Positions 12,296-27,761 of a stretch of DNA of 64,000 nt are shown piece after piece. Below the pieces are notes generated by a model. The model saw only the letters and a program-made list of their open reading frames with translations. It ran no database searches and had not been told where the DNA came from. How positions within the stretch are numbered: the stretch's first letter is position 1; every line of letters begins with the position of its first letter. This DNA comes from Ecdyonurus torrentis (taxonomy: Eukaryota; Arthropoda; Insecta; Ephemeroptera; Heptageniidae): contig OX439131.1 in assembly GCA_949318235.1 (NCBI GenBank), positions 7,280,768 through 7,344,767 on the forward strand, given 5' to 3'. A program made the translations under genes and the position numbers.

Positions 12296-14993
12296 GTAAC
12301 ACTATTATACACTTTCACACTTTACAAATTTTGAAAAGAAAATGTAATTTAAACGTGCGAAAACGTGAAACTGACAGTATATAAAATGATATTTACTCAA
12401 GCACTTTATTCATTGTAAATTACATTGTAATCTAAACAAATATATTTGTGTAAATAAAGGATTTGATATCTGACAGCAGTTGTAGATATTATAATAAATA
12501 TCTGTTTTATATTTGAATAACGATAAAATTATCAGATATTTTGACGTTGAAGTGTGAAGTTACAGTTGTATTAACATTGTTTTGTTTATTTATATAAGAT
12601 TTCTAATATATTTAAAACAATGTTCTCTATTCACTTCATATTTCAATACAACAATTATGACATAACTGCGATATAATAACGATTCTCTTTTATTCTATCT
12701 TGTAGCTAACAATCTCCATAATAAACATTTTCCTCAGCGTAATCAATTTCGTTTCATTATATTCACTTAATGTACATAAAAATTTATTTGTGTGTGTGTG
12801 TCTGTGTGTATAATAATATTATGCTGATGTGAAAATATCTAAGAATAACTTTTGTCTGAAATAATGGTACTTCATATGATTATTACACATCGATTTTACT
12901 GCTATAATGGTATTGTAAATAACGTTTTTCTTCTTCTTCATGTGTGTGAGTATAATATTTTGATATTTTATGATTTTCTAGCAGGTAAGGTGGTGTTATT
13001 TTTGTTATATATTCACAAGCTATATTCAGAACTCCTGCTCTGCCTTTCATGTTCTTGTTATAATGTCATACAATAATATGCCTTTCATTGAATTTTATGC
13101 AGTATCAGCACGTTTTATAGAACGTTTGAAGAGATGATTGAGGACATTTATTTAAATATATATTTTAAAAGGTCAATGGCATAATGATGACATCAAAGTG
13201 TAACATAATTTATGTATTACTCTTTCAATAAGTGGGGTAATAAGAGTCATGAAAATCTTACTCAAAACTCAAAATTCTTTACAGTATATTATATTTAATA
13301 GAATATTCTGTTATAAATTTCTTACAATTCTTACATGGAAAGGTAAATAAAATATTTATTATTATGATTGACATTAAAAATAATTCCAAAATGTTATATT
13401 TTTTCTGTGCTATTAATTTGAACTTTATAATATTTTTGCTTTTATATTCAAAAAAGCTCCGATTAAAAGAAGCAAATACCTATAATTTTTAAATAATATT
13501 GTCTTTAACAAAAAGAAAAAAAAACTATTTTGATCTGATGAAAATTAATTAATTTATTTTATTTATAGTAATCTGAAAACTTTATCAACTTTAAGTACCA
13601 AGATATATTTAGAAAACGGTTGCAAGGGGAAATAAAATCATCAATTTTTCTTATTGCTCTGTTGTGTGTATTTTTCCCCCATCTCTCTCGACTCAAACCT
13701 CACTTTTTTTTTTTCATTTTCTCCCCTTTTATATCTAACAACAAAGCTCAACTGACCAGCCTTGTTTACTCGTATTGATTGGCACTCCACTCAATTTATT
13801 ATGAAGAACATTATTTTTTTTATGTGTACCAGATGAGAAGAGCAAACACATTTAAAGCATTGTTTCACATAATATTTTATAAATACACCTAATCAATTAC
13901 GCGCACGCGTATATGGCCATTTTAGAACCTAATTCTAAGCTTTGATAACTTTATTTTTAACTCAAATTTAAATATATATGTCACATGCATGCATGTTATG
14001 TGGTTTTACACAAATATATAAAAATTCTCCTAGCTGATCTAATGGATTTTGTATTCTAGAAACATGTAGTACTCGTATCCATATAAATAAACATTATATA
14101 TTCACTTTTGTTGCTCTTTTATTCTTTTTTACAAACAGCTAGAACATGAAATTAAATCAAAAGAAGCATATTTTAAACCTATACTTTTGGAAATAAATTT
14201 TTAATAGATGATAGCTTACAGGTGGATTGAAAAAAGGAGTGCTCCCCCTAATTTCTTACTATTTAGCATTTAGCGTTTGTTAAAAAAAAAACTATTGCAT
14301 TGAATTCAGAATATTTTGAATGCGACATAAAACAGAATAAAACATTCTTACGTTGTTATAGGCAGTAAAAAATTCTGATTTTTTTTTTCGCTGGTAACAC
14401 CCTTTGAATTTTCGCCACTATGTTCGCAGACATACTATTTTTTAGTCTATATTTTCTTTTACCTAACGTACGTTAGATAATTCGAGGTTTGCGATAAATC
14501 CTACGTTCATTATTTTTTCACGTCGAATTTTTATTTTTAAAGCTTTTAGTTTAAGAGCATTATAAAGTTCTCCGGTAATGTTAAGGTTCATCCATGTGTT
14601 AAGCGTGGTGTCTGCTTTACAGGGTAGCATGGCGTGCTACGTCATCGTTTTATCTCAAAAATAGAGCTGCAATTATTTTTATCGCAATCCTTTTGTGAAA
14701 TTTTGAGAGTAAAAAATTCATATATAAAATTTTATTACTACCATATTATACAACTAATTTTAAATGAATTATATTATATCATATTAATTTTTTTTTTAAA
14801 GAGTATAAATCAATGTATTATAATGATGAAATATTAAATTGAATTTATAAGTTCGTTTATTTTTATGTTATATGTATTGCATAATATATCCCTATATTTG
14901 TTAGAGCAGATGCAAATTGAGTTGTTCTATATGTATTATAATATTATAGAATGTGCGATCGTGCATAATATAGTCAGTTCAGATCTCCGTATG

Positions 14994-15017
14994 TGACGTC
15001 ACGTTGCCATGACGACC
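14994..15017. promoter_or_regulatory. Palindromic CRE next to an X-box-like site
   Basis: TGACGTCA (14994-15001) is a perfect CREB/ATF site. It is followed at once by GTTGCCATGACGACC (15003-15017), which resembles an RFX X-box with an imperfect second half. The cluster sits in a small GC-richer islet, 14980-15080. Confidence 0.3.
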
Positions 15018-15250
15018 ATCCACCACCGTACCAGGCGTGACTATAAGCAAAAGAGACGTTGCTGATATACCGCACTGTCTGTACATCATAATACACGCTA
15101 AATAAATAGCAGCTTTACATGAAATTACTTACTCTAATATATAATAATAAAATAATTGAAAATATTTTCCACTTTTTTTTCTTTCTTTTTCTTTTCATAC
15201 ATTTAACCTAGTTTTATGTTTACATATAAGAATTAACATGCTTTAAATAT

Positions 15251-15252
<2 letters not shown>

Positions 15253-15304
<52 letters not shown>
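15253..15304. repeat. (AT)n microsatellite
   Basis: About 26 AT units. Confidence 0.95.
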
Positions 15305-15312
<8 letters not shown>

Positions 15313-18300
15313 ATATACATATTGTCTGTGTTAATTTTCATCGTATTTTTTCATTTTTTCTGTTGTAAAATTATTACATATTTAAAATTGGATTCCACCC
15401 AAATTCTATTTTCTCCTATACTAGTTTTTTTATATAAATGTAATTTAATATCAATCATCAGATCATCACTACTGTACATATTAAACAGATGTGATTACAT
15501 GAATAACAAAAATTCTTTTATTAATATTATTCAAATTGTTTCTCAGGTATTTATTTCTAGATATTTTTTTATACAAGTCCCGGTCTCCTTAATTTTTTCC
15601 TTCAGGGTAAAATTGTTCCTTCATTATCACACATAAAATAAAATTTGAAAAATATTTTAATGTCACTGGCACGCAGTGTTATATAACTGACGTCTTAGAA
15701 TTACTTATGAAAAGTTTACGATAATTAAGGTTAAAATTTATTTTCTCGAGGATTTCAGTTATATACAGTAGAATTTTTCTATTCACTCAGATTTATTTTT
15801 TGTTGCAAAATTATTAAAAATATATATTTGATTGCTTCTGGCAAAACAGCTATCAACACCTTAGAAACATAAAATTAAAAAAAATGTATTCCTTTGGGCA
15901 AACATTGAGCAATTTTATAACCACCTTTGTAAAAATGCGATGAAATCTAAATAAAAACAATATTTTTTTTCATATATAACACGCAAACTAGAGAGAGAAA
16001 TACCGTCTGAAACTTTTCACCACATTAATATCAAATCTTATAGTGATGTAAAAATTAGAGGTCTATTAGCTTATTTTTTACAGACACATCAAAAATATAA
16101 ATCATACTTAAATATAAAATTATACGTTTTTATTAAGCGTTAAATTGAGAATATAAAGCTGGTTATTCTTTGCATATTAGGCAAACGAAAAATTGTAAAA
16201 ATAAGAATGTTAGAAACATGCAAACACTTTTTGCTATTGTATGACCAATGCTTTGTTACATAAAAAAAATCACGTTTGTCAGCTACAAAAAATGACAATA
16301 AAAAACAGCTTAAAATTGGCGATAAAATAGTAGTTATAAGAATGAAGCTTCTTAAAAACCGAACCATATACATATAACAAGTATTAATAAAAAAATTTCA
16401 ATGCAAAAATTTTTTCCTTTGTTGCTTTTTTAAATTATTTATACATTAAAAATATAAACTCTTAAAAAATTATGTTCTATTCTATTTACCATTTAAAATT
16501 GATTTGATTGTCATTTTTCATGACTTAAAATTTAATGAGTCTCTTTAAAAACGACCAACTTTTATATTTTTTATCAAAGTTCTTTATACTTAAAGTGCTT
16601 TCTAATCCAGTTTTTTTTTTTTTTTTCTTAATCAAAGTTATAAATCTTAGCTTATACAGGTCATTACATGAAACAAATCCTTTTTTGCAATTTTTTTTTT
16701 CCAAAGTCTAGCATGGTAGATTTAGTGGAATAAAAATATCTGTATGATAGTAATATAATTTTATATGTAATTAGGTTGTCAGGGGGTTTGAAACATCGCG
16801 TAGTTTTGTATGGAAGGTTGCTTTATTGTACCTCAATTTTGTGTCCATGCATCATTGTTAAAATGTTCACTTTTTGCTATAAATCTTTTCGTGTATTTTT
16901 CCTTTTTCGTATTTTATTTTAACATAAAGTTATCATTATGCATTATATTATTCCTGTTTCCTGAGACAGACAAAAATTATATTGTCCAAAAATATTGCGA
17001 CTATTTGTTTCTTTTTAATTATACTCATAGTATTGTACTGAATAAAACATGAATTTATTGAAAGCTTGAAAAAGGAAGTATTATAATAATAAAACACTTT
17101 TGTCAATTTTTTACAGGCAAAATCAATATAATGCTTGTTTGTTTTTTCTAAAGTGCTGATCTAATTATCTGAGAATAATTCACAAAATTATCCATTTTTA
17201 TTTGAGTTTGTGTGTTAAATAATTCAATTTACTTTAATATTTTATACTTTTAAATTAGCAGTATAAAATATATTTATATAGAATAATATTTCCCTTAATT
17301 ATATAAATTTATTTAAAAAGTCTTTATCTAATGTAATTTATTCAAGCTTATGATTTGAAAGATTCATTGAAAGAATAATTTTCAAATTAAGTTATCCGCA
17401 GTTTTTCATTTTTTTTGTTCTTGTAACTATATAACTTCACAAAACGTACATAAGACTGCAAATTTTATTCCTGCGACGCAAAAAAAAAGCTCGATATATC
17501 CGAGACGCTGACGATGCGATTCTTTGAGAGTTAAAATCAAGTAGGTTCAGCTCAGCTGCAACAGGTCCACAAAAACTCAACAGGTTATTATTTTAGGCGA
17601 AAAAAAAAAATAATAATAATCAAACTTTTAATCTAATTCTTCTTAATATATGAGATACAAATATCGTTTAAGTTATTATGAAGTTTGAAACAATACGAGG
17701 TGTATTGTAAATTTTCTGTTCATGCTCATGTAGATTGGTGTGTGTATGTGAAGCTCTTGAGCAATCAATCGATATTTCGTATAGTATTTCATTCAGCTTC
17801 ATTATTACACCGTTACCTAAAAGATCACATATTCGTTCTTTCCTTTTCTTCTCTTTATATAATTGAGCAATTGAAACTTGATGCATTTTTTTTATATTCA
17901 TATTATAATACACGTTTACCTATACATTACAAAATTTTATAACGAAGCTGCTTATATAATATTATAAGAATATTTTGAAATCTATATCTTCTAAAAAAAA
18001 AAAAAAAAAAAGCATTGTTTGTTTACGCAGGTATTATCTGTCTTGCTTCTACCCATTTCTTTATGAATAAATGTTTTTCAAATATGAACGTATTATGTTT
18101 CAAATATTTAATTAATGTTTCCCAAAAAACACGATATTATTTCACTTGCTCTGTATTACTATATACACCTTAGTACTAACAGTTTTTAAATGTACGTTAC
18201 AAAATAATAATAATAATTATCACCTATTATTTTGTTGCTTTACTCACAGTATTAGCATTACAATGAAAATTATTTCATACATTAATTTGCCCTTGTCATT

Positions 18301-18640
18301 GTCCTTGCAAAGAGTATGAGCTATTGTATTACCTACACACATTATAATATATTGTAATATTAGCGTAGATTAAATTAATTAAAGGTTTAAGGTATAGATA
18401 TGGCTCCATACACCTTTCCTTGTATTTTAAGAGTTATGGCATATAATTTTTACGTAAAATTTGCAGTACTATAATATGTAAATTACGCGATCAGGCTATT
18501 GTTTTCCTGACAGTTCATAAAGCAAGTATAAGGATGATTTTGAAACAATAAATGGAGATGACAGATTTTCGTAGCACAAAGAAGGCGTGGTTCAAAGAAA
18601 AGTGACTCAACAATTTCAAATAAATCAGATTAGGTCTGGA

Positions 18641-18768
<128 letters not shown>

Positions 18769-21700
18769 TAGGTTTCTCGTCGTACATCTTGTGCTGGGGC
18801 GAGGTTACATCACATCTTCTATATATTCATCTTAAATTAGTGAACCCATGTATTGATTTAACTCAGTTGCATGCTATTATAGACCCAACTTCAATTGTAA
18901 TACGTAAAACTTTATGTGAAATACAATCTCAAAGTTGTTGTACAGTACGATTTATACCAAACTGATTACCAAAAACATGACAAGTAAAGTTGCGAGAAAT
19001 TTTCATTACATAAACTGGTTTTTCCCTTTTTTTTTTTTTTTTTTTTTTTTGAGAAAAGATTTTTAAATTTTATTTTAATATATGTAAATTTATTTTATTT
19101 GCGCTTTAAAAAGTGTGAAATTAAATTTTTGCTTGTAGTATTTCAATTTTGAGAACAGTATCAAATATTTTCAGTTTATCTCTTATATAGATTTTTTTCC
19201 CAAACTTACTTTTTATGCAAATGTAAACACATTAAAATAATAAATTCACTGATGGCTTTGGTTTCACTTTTACACATGTTCACGTTTTTACAACTTTACT
19301 TATCAGGGCAGTTAACATAAAAAAAGTTGTTAGAACGTTTTTCAATGTCACTATAGGAGCTATTTTTTCCCCCGGTTTACTTTTGCTTACAATACATAAT
19401 GCATGTTTGAAAAACATTTTACTTGTACTCTTACATTACTTAAATTTTATTAAATATAATTAAATGTAGAATTAATATAATTAATTAACATAATAAGTCC
19501 TTATAATGATTTGTTTACGCATTCAAAATTTGCATATAAAGTGCTATGATAATTTTAATCAAAATTTTACTGTATAGTATTATTAAATATTGTACGTGAA
19601 ATAGAAACTCAAGCAACTTCTTAAATAATACATAGTAATGAAAAACACGATTATGATAAAAAATAAATATTAAATATAATTATACTGGATATAGTTTAAA
19701 TTATTATGAAAAATCGATACTTGATCCTCCTACCTTTTAAGATGTAATACTACAGAAATGATTAATTTTGTACCAAGTAGAATTTAATTTACGCACATAA
19801 AAAATAATATGAAAGTTACTGCATCTAGTTATTAATATTCCTTAGATGGAAGTAGTTTTTTTTTTTTTAAATGAGAGACATTACACAGTTAGCCAATTTA
19901 GATTGAATGTAGACATAATACATCATTACACTGTTAAAAAAATAAGATCTGTACGAATAATTTTTACAAAATGATAAAGAGTTCTTTATAAATGACATTT
20001 CCTTGATACATAAATTTACATAAACCTCTCACACATATATTTAATTATAATAATTAAGGCTTTAGTACTATGGTGTTTCTTTTTCATAAATAAATAAAAA
20101 ATAAAATTTCTTGAAACCTATAAATTGAAATACAAGGTGGTGTAATATTTCAAATAAAAATTATAAATTAATTAATGGAAATGCAACTACTGTATAATTC
20201 GTGAATGATTTAAATTATATATAATGTCATATTTTAAAACAGGTGGTGTTTGATTTAAGCTCTTTATTTTATCCATATACGTAAAGCAGCCTAAACTATA
20301 ATTAAATTGAAATTACATTATTACAAAGCAGAAATTTTGCAAGTTTCAAACATCTGGCTACTGTATACTTTCGTACACAATGACAATAATAAAATTAAGA
20401 ATTCTATCAGTGTAACGTCCTACTTGGGAGTATTCATAACTTCTGACATTAAAAGTCTGTCAGTGTCTGTTTGCATGGTGCAAACAGTTATAGGAATCAA
20501 AGCAATAACAACTAGCTATATTATATATTATACCTTGTAACTTTTTGATCGTATACATATATGGTAATATGACATTTATATAATGACTTCTTATCTATCA
20601 TTAAAACTTGACAGGTGAATTAAATATATTTCAATAATAATTTAAATCTACACGTGGGAGTGCGAATCTAAATTTATGTAACATTTAATGAATTCGTAAT
20701 TTAAAATATTTTTATATAATATGTTATCTGTCTAAATGCTAATTCAATTTTGTTGTCATTATAGCATTTAATGAATGGTTTAACGGAAAACCGAAACTAA
20801 ATATACGCTGTGGTAAAGAGAGAAGGTCATAAATTTATTCATTGGATTAAATTTACAAAATGAATATTTGTTGTTATTAATTGGTCATGTTCATCGCCCT
20901 ACTTCAGTATACTTTATATAAAACAAACAATCAGTGATGTGCTCACGCATAATGTTTTAATTATTTGATTTTGTGTTATTAATGGAACTATCTTTGTTTT
21001 AAATAGTGCAGGTTTTAATCACAAAATTATTACATTTTTTTTTCTCTGACAGAAATATTATTTGATATTATAGTAATGATTTTAACATCTCAGCACGTTA
21101 TAAGTTTCTATAGTTTCATTATTATTTTGCCACAATTTTTTTTCTTCAGTTTATTGTATTTAGTATTATAAATGCTGGGTGCGGCTGTTATTAAATGATA
21201 AGTACAACAGTAATAATAATATAATAGGAGTATTTTGGAACGTGGAAGCGCGATTGAGCCGGGGCAGCACGCAGCTAGAGTGGACAAAGCTTAAAAAGTC
21301 AGCGGGCGACCTAATTCCCCTTTACACATTCCAGCCAATAATGTGGGCCACACTTAGACCTCTCTTGCATTCTTCATTAAATAATAATAACTTTATTAAT
21401 TAAAACGATATACTTATACACAAGTTTTAAAGTTAATTTTGTAGGCACTGCATGAACTATATGTTTGTATTGAAAATTATCTGAAGATTTATTCGTAATA
21501 ATTATGACAACCCATAGTTATGGGAAAGTTGTACTTTAAAAGTTGTATTGCTTTAAATCTCAATAACTTGAAAAAAAACAAAAAAAACTGAAATTTTGTA
21601 CATTTTAAAATGCATGACAGTATAGCATGATACGGTGTAATAATGGCTTGAACTATATACTCTACAAAAAGTTATAGTGCAAAATGTTATATACAGTACA

Positions 21701-24223
21701 TACATTATATACGTATAAATGTAACCGCAAATACTCTGCAAATAAACGCCACTCTCGCTTGATCGTTACTCATGCTAGACCCGTATATTTACTACATGTT
21801 TCCACTCCTGTGATGCGTGATAAAAAAAAAAAAAATGCTGTTTATAATTAAGTGTCGTCACGTCACAAAATATTTACTTCGACCCGCGACATCAAAATGA
21901 GATAAACACAACAACGTTGACAAACTCGCAACACACTTCCGGTGCATGTATGTATTTTGACGCTTTGATTGAAATTTTTTTAGAAAGATTTTAAACTGAG
22001 TTGCAGTGCTCTCAAAAATAAACCATCAGAGTGAGTAAACTATAATGATCTATTTTATCATGAAATATTATATTATGCTATACGATTTTCAACTTTAAAC
22101 TATATATTATTATCTTAAAAGGTTGTACGAAGTGTAAGCAATAATCATATTATATTCAGTTTTAAAAAAAATAGTATAATATTATATTCTATATTTGTGA
22201 CTTGTTGTGCTAAACTTCTTTATAAAGCACGGTTGCCTACCGTGATCAATCAGAAATTTGGAACTCAATAGGTTGCTTTACTATATTTATAAGAACAAAA
22301 TCTTGAAATTTTTAGTCTTTTCCTTTTTTGTCGAATATAGAATTTAAATGTTTCGTTTTTATTTTGGCTCCAAGTTGCTAGAATGCTAAAAGTCTTTTAA
22401 TTATTCATATTGATGTTAACGATTTTTATGATACAATTTATACTTCAAAAGTTATAATTTTGATTACAAAAATAAAGTCATTTGAAATGTAAGGTATGGA
22501 AAGGTATGCAGATTCCCTATTTTAAAGGAAAAATTTATCCTCCCCTAAATAATTTTAATCACAAGACTGTAAAGATTAAAATCTAAGAAAGTATGTAAGA
22601 TTTTTTTTTCTCCATTCATTAACTCTTTTTGCTTTTAAGTTCTTTTCAGGTAGGTCAAATTACAGTATCAAAACATTTCTCAATAAACGAAGCAAAATTG
22701 ACATTCAAGTATTTAAATTAGTTACTTGATCGGTACTTAAGAAGTTTTAATAAAAAAAACTTAACTTTGTTCATGAAAGTGGCCATTTAACAACTTACGT
22801 TTAAAAACAAAGAGTACTTTTTTTTAAATATAAATTTAACTATATTATAATGACAGATAAAATGTTGAAATACCTACACTAGAAAATTATTTGATAAAGT
22901 AGTTAACCTATATTTTCTTTGCTGTAGATGGTATTAGTACGTAATTTTTGCACAAGGTAAAAAAAATAAATAAAAATAAAAAAATAACGTGATTATGCGA
23001 TTACTCTGTGTTTTCATTGTGTACAGCTGTAACCCCTGCAGGTGTTAGGACGTAAAAAAAAAAAAAAAAAAAGTAGTTTTTAAGTCAAGCAGAGAGCACC
23101 ACGTTTGAAACAAAACCTCCCAGCACGCCCGCAACATCTTATCACTAATTGGTTCATTAGAAACACAACACTCTTTATGAAAGCAGGAAAAATCTTTGCT
23201 TTATGTATACCCCCTATATACATAATTATTTGAGCATTATATATTTGTAAAAGCCATTATGTTAAAAATCCAGAAAAAAAAAGTTTTCTAACTTTATTTT
23301 TATCTGTAATCATTATTACATCTCAAAAGAATATAAAGAAGTTCATTCTAAACAAAAAAACTTTTTTTTTCTTTACTAAAAGAAGTAAATTGTTAGACTT
23401 TTATTATTACAAAAAAGTTTATTATTCAAGACGAGCAAGAAATTAGATTTTATAAATTAAATTCATATAGGAATAAAATGAAGAAGTAAATCATACTATA
23501 AAGTGACAAAAGTGTAAAGACAAAATAAAGTGGGATGAAAATGTTTTCTCTCCTTTGTATATTTTTAATTCAAAAAAATTTGCATAAAAATTTATTACAC
23601 TTTGAATATTTTAGACTTAAAACATACAATACAATCAGTTTTCAAATTATAAAGCTGTTGTTTTGTAAACACTGATATTAATTTTATCAATAACGTAAAA
23701 GTGGCAACTGATATACGAGAAATTATGAAAAATAGTAAAATATTTTTTACCACGTTATCTTCTTTCAATATTTTTATAATGTAAATTTTGTTCAATATTT
23801 TTAGCATATAACATCAATACATTAAGAATTCTTCGCCAAGAATTAAAATGATAAATTTTGAGCACATCTCTTTTTCGTGTATCTGAATACTTAATTCCTA
23901 GATTTATTTTTATAATTTTAAATTGAGATAAAAACATAATATATATGACTTTTAAAAGTTTCGATCTTTTGTGTTCTGTACCCTTTAGAAGCACAAAATC
24001 AATTTCCAAAACATAATGACATCAACCTATTACCCCTTGCATTCTTCTTTGGTATAAGGTCAAACCAGCACATATATCATAGTGTAAATTTGGAATTTTT
24101 TTATTAATACCATCCCATTTCAAATATAACATTTTATTATTTTTAGTTTGCAAAGAAAAGATAAAAAATATTATACGTTGTGGAACTACTCTTCCGTTGA
24201 CTTTAATGCGGAAACATTTCTCG

Positions 24224-24267
<44 letters not shown>

Positions 24268-26044
24268 TTACCTTGTCTAAAATTTTGTTCTGGTACCTCA
24301 ATATTTGCCAGGAGGTAGTGTAATATCGATCTATCGGCGTGTATTGAATCTGTCTCATACCTTCAGCATGACTTTCACATCCACCCATTTTTTTCTCAAT
24401 ACTATTATATTATTGATTATATATTCCTATATCAAATATTGGCATGCTTTTATCCATACAATGATATAGAATGTGGTTTTTAGGAAAAATAGTGAGAGAT
24501 TTATATAAATACATTTTAGTAGTATTATACTTGGGATTTTAGAAAAAGGTTTTATACACATATTGAATAATTTAAATCTTACTGTATTCGTAATTCAATA
24601 AAAAGCATTATTCATAATGTTTTATTGTAACAGAGAAAATTTTAAATGTCATATAAATCAATTATTGTTTTATTGTTTAAGCAAAAGTACTCTTTACATA
24701 ATTATTGATAAAAAATTTAAAATATGACAATACACCACAATTTTATGTTTCTATAAACAGGAGGGAAATGATACTAATTGAAGCAATATAAACTTACTAG
24801 TTTAATATATTATATGATATGAATCATTGTAGTTTCAATTATCAAAATGAAATTCACGTATAAATGGTGATCTATTTTATTTTAATACAAGGAAAAACAT
24901 TAAAATTTTAAGCTGATTATTAATAAGCGGCTTAGCAAAGTGAAATACTTTTAGATGAGTGATTTTGCTTATCAGGTGTGTGTGTGCTTTCGTTTTAAAT
25001 CGTTTGGAGTTAGGGTGTTTATGGTCATGCTTGAGTGAACTATTGAGACGTACACACACACATGGCTTGACCTTACAGCTCACACCCCTTTTGACCTCTC
25101 TCTCTCTCCATGAAAACCCTAGCAGCTTTTATCAACGTACACCATACTTGGATATTGTCAATATACACACCCATAATCAATATAATATTAAGTAAAATAC
25201 CAATATTATATAACAATATCCTAATTAAAATTTTTGATTTTTTTTTATCCAAGTTATATATATGATATAATATATATATGTATATATATAGATTAATTAA
25301 TATAATATAAACACTGTAAATTATTATGTAACGTAAATAAATAATACTCTGCGTAGCATGAAAATGTTTTTAATTGTATAAAACAGCATGCGGTTATAAG
25401 TTATAATAATTATGTTTACTCTGCAGCCAAGTGTAAAAAGTAAAGTGAATTAAATTATCATAATTAAAATATGAAACAAAGGAAGGCAATTAAGGTATTT
25501 ACATAAGAAAGGTCAGATTTAATGTTTATCTTGGGCATCGTTCTTTTTCTTGATTATAAAATAATTATTTTATTTCCCTTTCCATTACTTGTAAATTATG
25601 ATTAATAAATTAAATTAACTTTAGTATATACCAAAGATAACAATAAACATTATTATCGTTCTAGTAGTGTTCAAATCTTTGACAATGTTCCTTTGTTATT
25701 ACTGATGGCATTTATTTGTGAACAACAAAGCAAAATACAGAGTTTGCTGAATCCCAAATAGAGAAAAGTAATAACTAATAATATATAATATATTATAATA
25801 TATTTGTACCTAAAAACATATACGTATATAGCTATTATAAGCTTCAATAAAGGCTGAAAAATAAATTTGTTATAAGGATTACTCGATTCTTACCAGCATT
25901 AAATTTTTATTATTTTCGGGCTTTTAGAGCTACTAAATATATCATATTGAGGATAAAATTTCTGGATGAAGTTATAAACATTTTAAAAGAGAGATTTTGT
26001 AACTTAACGCAGAAAATTTTGGAATCGTCTATAGTATTTGTTTA

Positions 26045-26081
<37 letters not shown>

Positions 26082-26336
26082 TTATTGTTGTAGGCATTTG
26101 AATAAATTTATGAAAAACTTTTGTAAAGTTTGTAAAATATACAATTTTTCTCTTTTATACTGTATACATAATACATAAATATAAAGAAGAGATGTTGAGT
26201 TAAATACTTTTTATAGAAAAGTATATTTTCCGTAAAATATTGCTGATAAAAGATATTTTAAAAAATCATTTACTTTTGTGTTACCGCTTTAAATTAGCAT
26301 ACCTAGCTCTTTATTTTTTCGTACAGCAAGTGATGC

Positions 26337-26340
<4 letters not shown>

Positions 26341-26376
<36 letters not shown>
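26341..26376. repeat. (GA)n microsatellite
   Basis: About 18 GA units. Confidence 0.95.
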
Positions 26377-26378
<2 letters not shown>

Positions 26379-26994
26379 TTACGAGAGAAAAGTCAGGTTG
26401 TTTTGTATTTTAGTCACTCCTCTTGAGTTTGTGTACAAGCGCAAAAGCTTCTTTTTACCTCGGCGTACCACGTTTTATACTCTCTTAGACCTACTAAGTA
26501 ATTATCACAGCGGTGACCGATCGATAAATACACTCTCTAAACTAAAACGTACAATATAATAAAATACTTTAATTTAGAAATTGAAGTTATTACAAAAATC
26601 AATTTTCTTCGAGATAAGAAAAAAAGGCTTGCATAAAATAAAGACGTAAAGAAGAGAAGAATGCATTTTGTTGTTGTTGCTGTTTTATAATATTGCAATT
26701 GTAATTTAATTATTTGTGTGTGTCATATTGTGGGTCTCTGTATCACTCTGTTTTATTATATTATATACGTATAATGTTTTAGTTTTTTTTATGTCATGTG
26801 TTTATTAAATAAAAGTAATTTGATATCTCATAAATGTTTCCTGTGTTGTTTTTTATGTTGAAATAATTTATATCAAATTAAATTATAGCTGAATACATTA
26901 CAGGGAGATATTTGTAATAAAAACACATTAATATTTTGAGATGTTATAATTTGAAATATAATTACACGAGTTTTCAATTTTGCCAAGGCAAATG

Positions 26995-27175
26995 GATTGT
27001 GAAACGGGGTGGCGCCTCTGGTTGAGCAGGGCAGCGAACTCTTGTGTTGTCAGCACGTTCTGCGCGTGAGAGAGAGAGAGACAGAGCTCTTTGCTAGCCC
27101 GGGAGCAGAGCTATACCCATAGAGAGTGAGAGAAAGAGAGAGAGAGAGACGAGCTTTTGCCCTGGTCCAGCATCC
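26995..27175 (+). promoter_or_regulatory. GC-rich islet with donor-like site
   Basis: A GC-rich stretch holds GGGTGGCGCC (a CTCF-like core) and a donor-like GCGC|GTGAGA near 27068, followed by GA runs. It is a second, weaker candidate for a noncoding first exon or an enhancer. No coding frame is recognised. Confidence 0.22.
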
Positions 27176-27726
27176 CTTCATCACAAACTTAAAGTTATAT
27201 AACGTCACTTTACAAACAAATAATCAAGAAACACTCTCTGACACAAACTTTCAAAGTATATACTACATAACATTTTATTATAAGTAGGTATATCAGATTT
27301 GATTGGAGTTCATTTAACTTAAGCAACCCCTACCATAACATGACTATGATATTCTTCAAGTTTATCAGAATAATTAAGGGGAACCAGACAACTATGATAA
27401 CAATGTTATGATATATAGATTGGTTGATGCATTTACGAATGAATTAAGACTACAGGCTTTATTTTATCTCAATTCAGAGCTGCACTTGACTGTAATACTT
27501 ATTCGTTTATGGCCAGTTCACAGGTTTCAATATTTTCGGAGAGCAAGAAATTTGTCCGCATGAAATTTTTATGATTTCTAATAAATATTGCATAATGAAA
27601 TTTAATTTGTTATTTATTGAAAATATTGTTGTAAGCTGACCATACTTTTATGTATGAAATATTTCATAATTTTTAAATATTATATATAAAACTAATAATT
27701 TTTTCAATAAACAAAAATATGAATAC

Positions 27727-27729
<3 letters not shown>

Positions 27730-27757
<28 letters not shown>
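27730..27757. repeat. (GA)n microsatellite
   Basis: About 14 GA units. Confidence 0.95.
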
Positions 27758-27761
<4 letters not shown>

